From contig JAMYHL010000015.1 of assembly GCA_025531455.1 (NCBI GenBank), forward strand, positions 310,001 through 374,000: a stretch of DNA of 64,000 nucleotides, written 5' to 3'. Each line of letters begins with the position of its first letter. Within the stretch, counting starts at the first letter, position 1. This document shows positions 61,052-64,000 of this stretch, piece after piece. The DNA comes from Apiotrichum sp. Y4204. Lineage: Eukaryota; Basidiomycota; Tremellomycetes; Trichosporonales; Trichosporonaceae. The notes under the pieces were generated by a model. It saw only the letters and a list, made by a program, of their open reading frames with translations, was not told the origin of the DNA and searched no databases. Position numbers and translations under genes: made by a program.

Positions 61052-61655
61052 GTTGCGACCGTTTCGAGATACACCGAGGGCTTAGGAAAGGGAGCGATGA
61101 CACGCAATGAATTGAATGAGAGATTAAGAAAGCGAGAAATGGGGAGATGCGGAGACGAGGAGAAGACAAGAGCAGTAAAAAGTGGAGACGAGGTGAGAGG
61201 TTGGGATAAGACGAAGTCAAGATGGTGATGTGAGGGTGTTAGTCAAGATGGCAGTGGGCACACTGTACAACAAGCGAACACGGTCCCACGTCGTGTCCGC
61301 TTTCTCACGCCCTTCCAATCTCCTCACACTGACGCCCATAACAGTGAGCCTGAGAAAAGGACAAATGGTGAGATCCACCTGGCTACCGTTTCAGCAACGC
61401 AGCAACTGCAGGGATGAATGAGGCTCGTCCTCGTTGGCGTATGTTGCTTATACTGAACACAGTACATCTTTCTGTCATATTATCAGTTATTTCGTGTCGT
61501 TCATATCTTATCGAGGTGTAGGTGGCCTTGTGGCGCGGGTCATGTGTGGAGTCGTGTATCGTGAATGAGACTTCGTACCAGATGGAGGAGAGGTGATGAG
61601 CTTGTAATGTACGTTTGTTCATGTCATGTCATGAGCGGCGTAACTTGATTGGTGT
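61052..61655. other. Spacer between paralogues D and E
   Basis: 600 bases; A/G-rich leader of D followed by non-coding sequence. No gene seen. Confidence 0.5.
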
Positions 61656-62421
61656 TCACTGCTGTGAAGAATAGTTTTTCTGCGAGATCAGTTAAACCGA
61701 GATTGCCCAAACAACAGTCACACCTAAATACATACCTGGGTGTGCTTAACAGCTGCCTCAAAGACGGGGGAGGAATTTAGGTTGAAGATTTTGGCCGACT
61801 TTGCTTCGACAAGGGCGTATGCGTGGGTGGTTGGGAGGAGGCGGAACAGCGCATACGAAATGACACCGTCCGTGTACACATCAGGATTTTGCGGAGGAGG
61901 AGCTACGCCCCATGATTTGATTGCTCGTACGCACATATCGTTGTCTTGGAGATGGCTGCCAATGACGAACAAAAGTGGAGGATCATAATTGTTGGTGTGT
62001 ATTCCCTTCCACAGTATGGCGTTAAGATACTCCAAGTCACGTTGACAATCGTACTTCCTGAGAAAGTCGATGGTCGCAACGAGCGTAGTGTCCACCTCGA
62101 GCTTAAGCCACCTTGATTGAGAGATAGGAAGCGGCGAATGACCTCCGCGCTTTCAATGTCTTCGTCCGTGAGGGCAATCATATCATTGCCCGTGCCAGGA
62201 AGGGAGATGGCGTCGCGGAACACCGCACTGCGGGGCGTAAGCTGTTCTGTCTCACATCATGATCTGCTTCTTACCTCCCAGAGAGTAGGTATTTTGGGAT
62301 ACGGAAGCGCACGTTGTCCGCGCTGATGAGCGCCATGTCGCCCGTCTTCCAGTGCTCGTCGTCGGTGATGGGGATGGGAGCTGCGTCAGCGTAGTTGAGG
62401 GGAATACTCACTTTCGGGCAT
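61656..62421 (-). pseudogene. BTB/POZ-like paralogue E, frameshifted
   Basis: Exons 62412-62421, 62275-62380, 61736-62227 and 61656-61679 follow the family plan and have canonical splice sites. The core HWKTGDMALISADNVRF, KYLLSG, SAVFRDAISLP, IALTDEDIESAEVIRRFLSL is intact. At about 62094-62112 the reading frame changes: upstream sequence is in one frame, while the family continuation TTLVATIDFLRKYDC starts in another, one base short. No intron can bridge this without removing conserved residues. The last exon would encode KNYSSQQ. Either a young pseudogene or a sequencing error. Confidence 0.65.
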
Positions 62422-62920
62422 TCTTGGATGTCTCGGGAAAGTTGAATGTGATCTGGAGAGATGAGGTGTTGAATGATGATACAGTAAACCGTGAGGGAAG
62501 GGGAAATGACGGTTTGTGAGTGGTTGGAAGGGAAGACTGCCAGCATCTTGTGCCGCCTCGCGGTGGGTGGTGCAGACACGGTGCCTCGGGGCGCAAGCCG
62601 GCTTCTCGCTGACGACATTAGAAGTATCAGCCAGTGGGCAATGTTTGGGTGCTATCTAAATCGTGAAGAAAGCCCGGGGTCAGTTAGAGCTGTGTAGTGA
62701 CGTTACTCGGCATCCATCAAAGGTATGGCCACACTATCTTATCCTCGTCCTCAATAATATTGGCACCAGCAAGTTGGCGGTGGTTCGCTCTCGTATCGTT
62801 TCTTGTTTTGTGGGCAGTAATGTGGGCTGTTCGGTGAAGTTTCTCATAGTGTTCCGAGCTCGGTCGTGCTCGGCAGCGGGAGATTGATACCGGCGTGAGA
62901 CTCGTGCGTGCTCGGAGACA
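62422..62920. other. Spacer between paralogues E and F
   Basis: 500 bases, no gene seen; includes the E promoter. Confidence 0.5.
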
Positions 62921-63746
62921 CTACATGGCGAGAGGATCACCCTTCTGGAGGAGTCAGCTAACTAATAGCAGTTACAGTAGTATGTATACAAGTAGGTACG
63001 TACCAAGATCTTTTCAACAGCTGAGTCGAAAGCCGCACGCAAGTTCTTCCCTGTAACGTTCTCCCACACAGCTTCCAGAAAGGCGTAGGCGTAGGGTTCT
63101 GGGAGAAGTTTGAAGTTCCTGTATCGTAGGACACGGTCCAGTGTACCGGAACCGGCATAAGAATGCGAATAAGAATGCGATAGGCTATTCCATTGGGACA
63201 CGAGTTCCTTGCACAACTCGATTTGCTTGAGATGGGCTGCAACAACGAACAGCATCTGCTCATCGACACCCTTGACCTTCCATTTGGCCAGCATATGGGC
63301 GGAAAGAACCTTAATTTCCCGTTGACAGTCGTATTTTTTGAGGAACCTGATTGTGGGAAGGAGGGTTGCGTCAATGCTATAGTCGAACGAGCCTTCACAG
63401 AGATTCAAGAAGATTCGGATCACGGCAGCGCCTTCGATGTCGGTGTCGGTGAAGGTAATGGGGCCCGGCTCTGAATCGGGAATAGACATGAGGTCGCGGA
63501 GTACGCCGCTGCGGTAGTGAGCAAATCAAAACCATGTTTCTCCTCACCTCCCAGCGATGATTAGATACTTGGGCACGAGAAAGCGGACGCCATCCGAGCT
63601 GATGAGGGTAACGTCGCCGGTGGTCTTCCAGTAGGCATCGTCTGTGACGGATTCTGCGTCAGTACTGTACAGTACATTCAGCGGGGCAGCTCACTGTCAA
63701 GCTTTGGTGGAGGGCCGGTTGAGCGCGTAGCGCGTTGAGGAGGCAT
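62921..63746 (-). CDS. BTB/POZ-like paralogue F
   Basis: Four exons, 63695-63746, 63548-63653, 63004-63508 and 62921-62944, give 228 aa. The first exon is longer (17 residues, basic and Pro-rich) than the 10-base one of A, B, C and E. Core: YWKTTGDVTLISSDGVRF, KYLIIAGSGVLRDLMSIP, ITFTDTDIEGAAVIRIFLNL and FLKKYDCQREIKVL, then FKLLPEPYAYAFLEAVWE and AAFDSAVEKIL. The last exon, after an intron with a GCTGAC branch, encodes KGDPLAM and stop, matching the tiny K-starting exons of B, C and E. Looks intact. Confidence 0.75.
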
Positions 63747-64000
63747 GGCGATAAGGATGGCGGGATGATGTCGATGATGATAGGTGAGAAGTCGAGAGTG
63801 AAGATGAAGGAGTTGTGAACTAGGTATTCGAGACAGGCGATGAATGGGGCTCCTCTGCGGCTGATGCTGACGAGACCAAGGAGCCAGCCGTGGTGGGCAC
63901 ACAGGCTCATCTCATCCTACTTTACTTAACCATCAGCGCTGCTGATCTCATCAAAAGCTCGGAGGTAAAGGATCGACGTCAGAAGCAGGACCACTGTCGC
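63747..64000. other. Promoter of paralogue F, window end
   Basis: 254 bases; no gene seen. The array may continue beyond the window. Confidence 0.5.

Overview
This window is nuclear DNA of a fungus, most likely a basidiomycetous yeast of the Tremellomycetes (Trichosporonales-like). That is inferred from GC-rich coding sequence, many very short introns (31-60 nt) with a CTGAC-type branch site a few bases before the acceptor AG, a Cdc4-type F-box/WD40 protein, a Cda-type GPI-anchored chitin deacetylase, a secreted GH79-like enzyme and an intron-containing tRNA-Gln. No virus, plasmid, CRISPR array or intact transposon was seen. Exon-intron structures were built by hand from GT/AG sites, reading phase and family conservation.

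Layout: (1) 79-1565, a Ser/Pro-rich protein of unknown function, then about 6.6 kb without a convincing gene. (2) 8223-10365, a second Ser-rich unknown. (3) 13167-14254, THI4 (thiazole synthase), followed by a nested GC-rich minisatellite and a 42-nt near-perfect hairpin. (4) 15525-18058, EXO5 exonuclease with an unusual insert that looks ubiquitin- and PCNA-binding, then tRNA-Gln(CTG). (5) 22475-24612, GH79-like glycoside hydrolase. (6) 24963-43358, a dense block of housekeeping genes, all on the minus strand: DPH2 (diphthamide), GLO3 (ArfGAP), a CDC4-like F-box/WD40 protein, ATP15 (ATP synthase epsilon), a 12-exon CSC1/RSN1-type channel, an MFS sugar transporter and HAL2/MET22 (PAP phosphatase). 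(7) 44123-49117, a single-exon 1664-residue protein with 13 repeat modules. (8) 51227-52678, chitin deacetylase. (9) 55158-55697, an intronless EVE-domain protein of bacterial type. (10) 55987-63746, six tandem minus-strand paralogues of a BTB/POZ-like family, at least two of them apparently decaying.

The most unusual material is at the right end: the BTB-like tandem array (intron loss, a mutated splice donor, frameshifts, tiny conserved last exons) and the EVE-domain gene beside it. Other points of interest are the EXO5 insert, the cysteine-paired insert in DPH2, a 12-nt microexon in the CSC1-type gene and the outsized introns of ATP15. The gene-poor stretches (1.6-8.2, 10.4-13.1, 18.7-22.4, 49.1-51.2 and 52.7-55.1 kb) contain only short overlapping open frames with no recognisable family.
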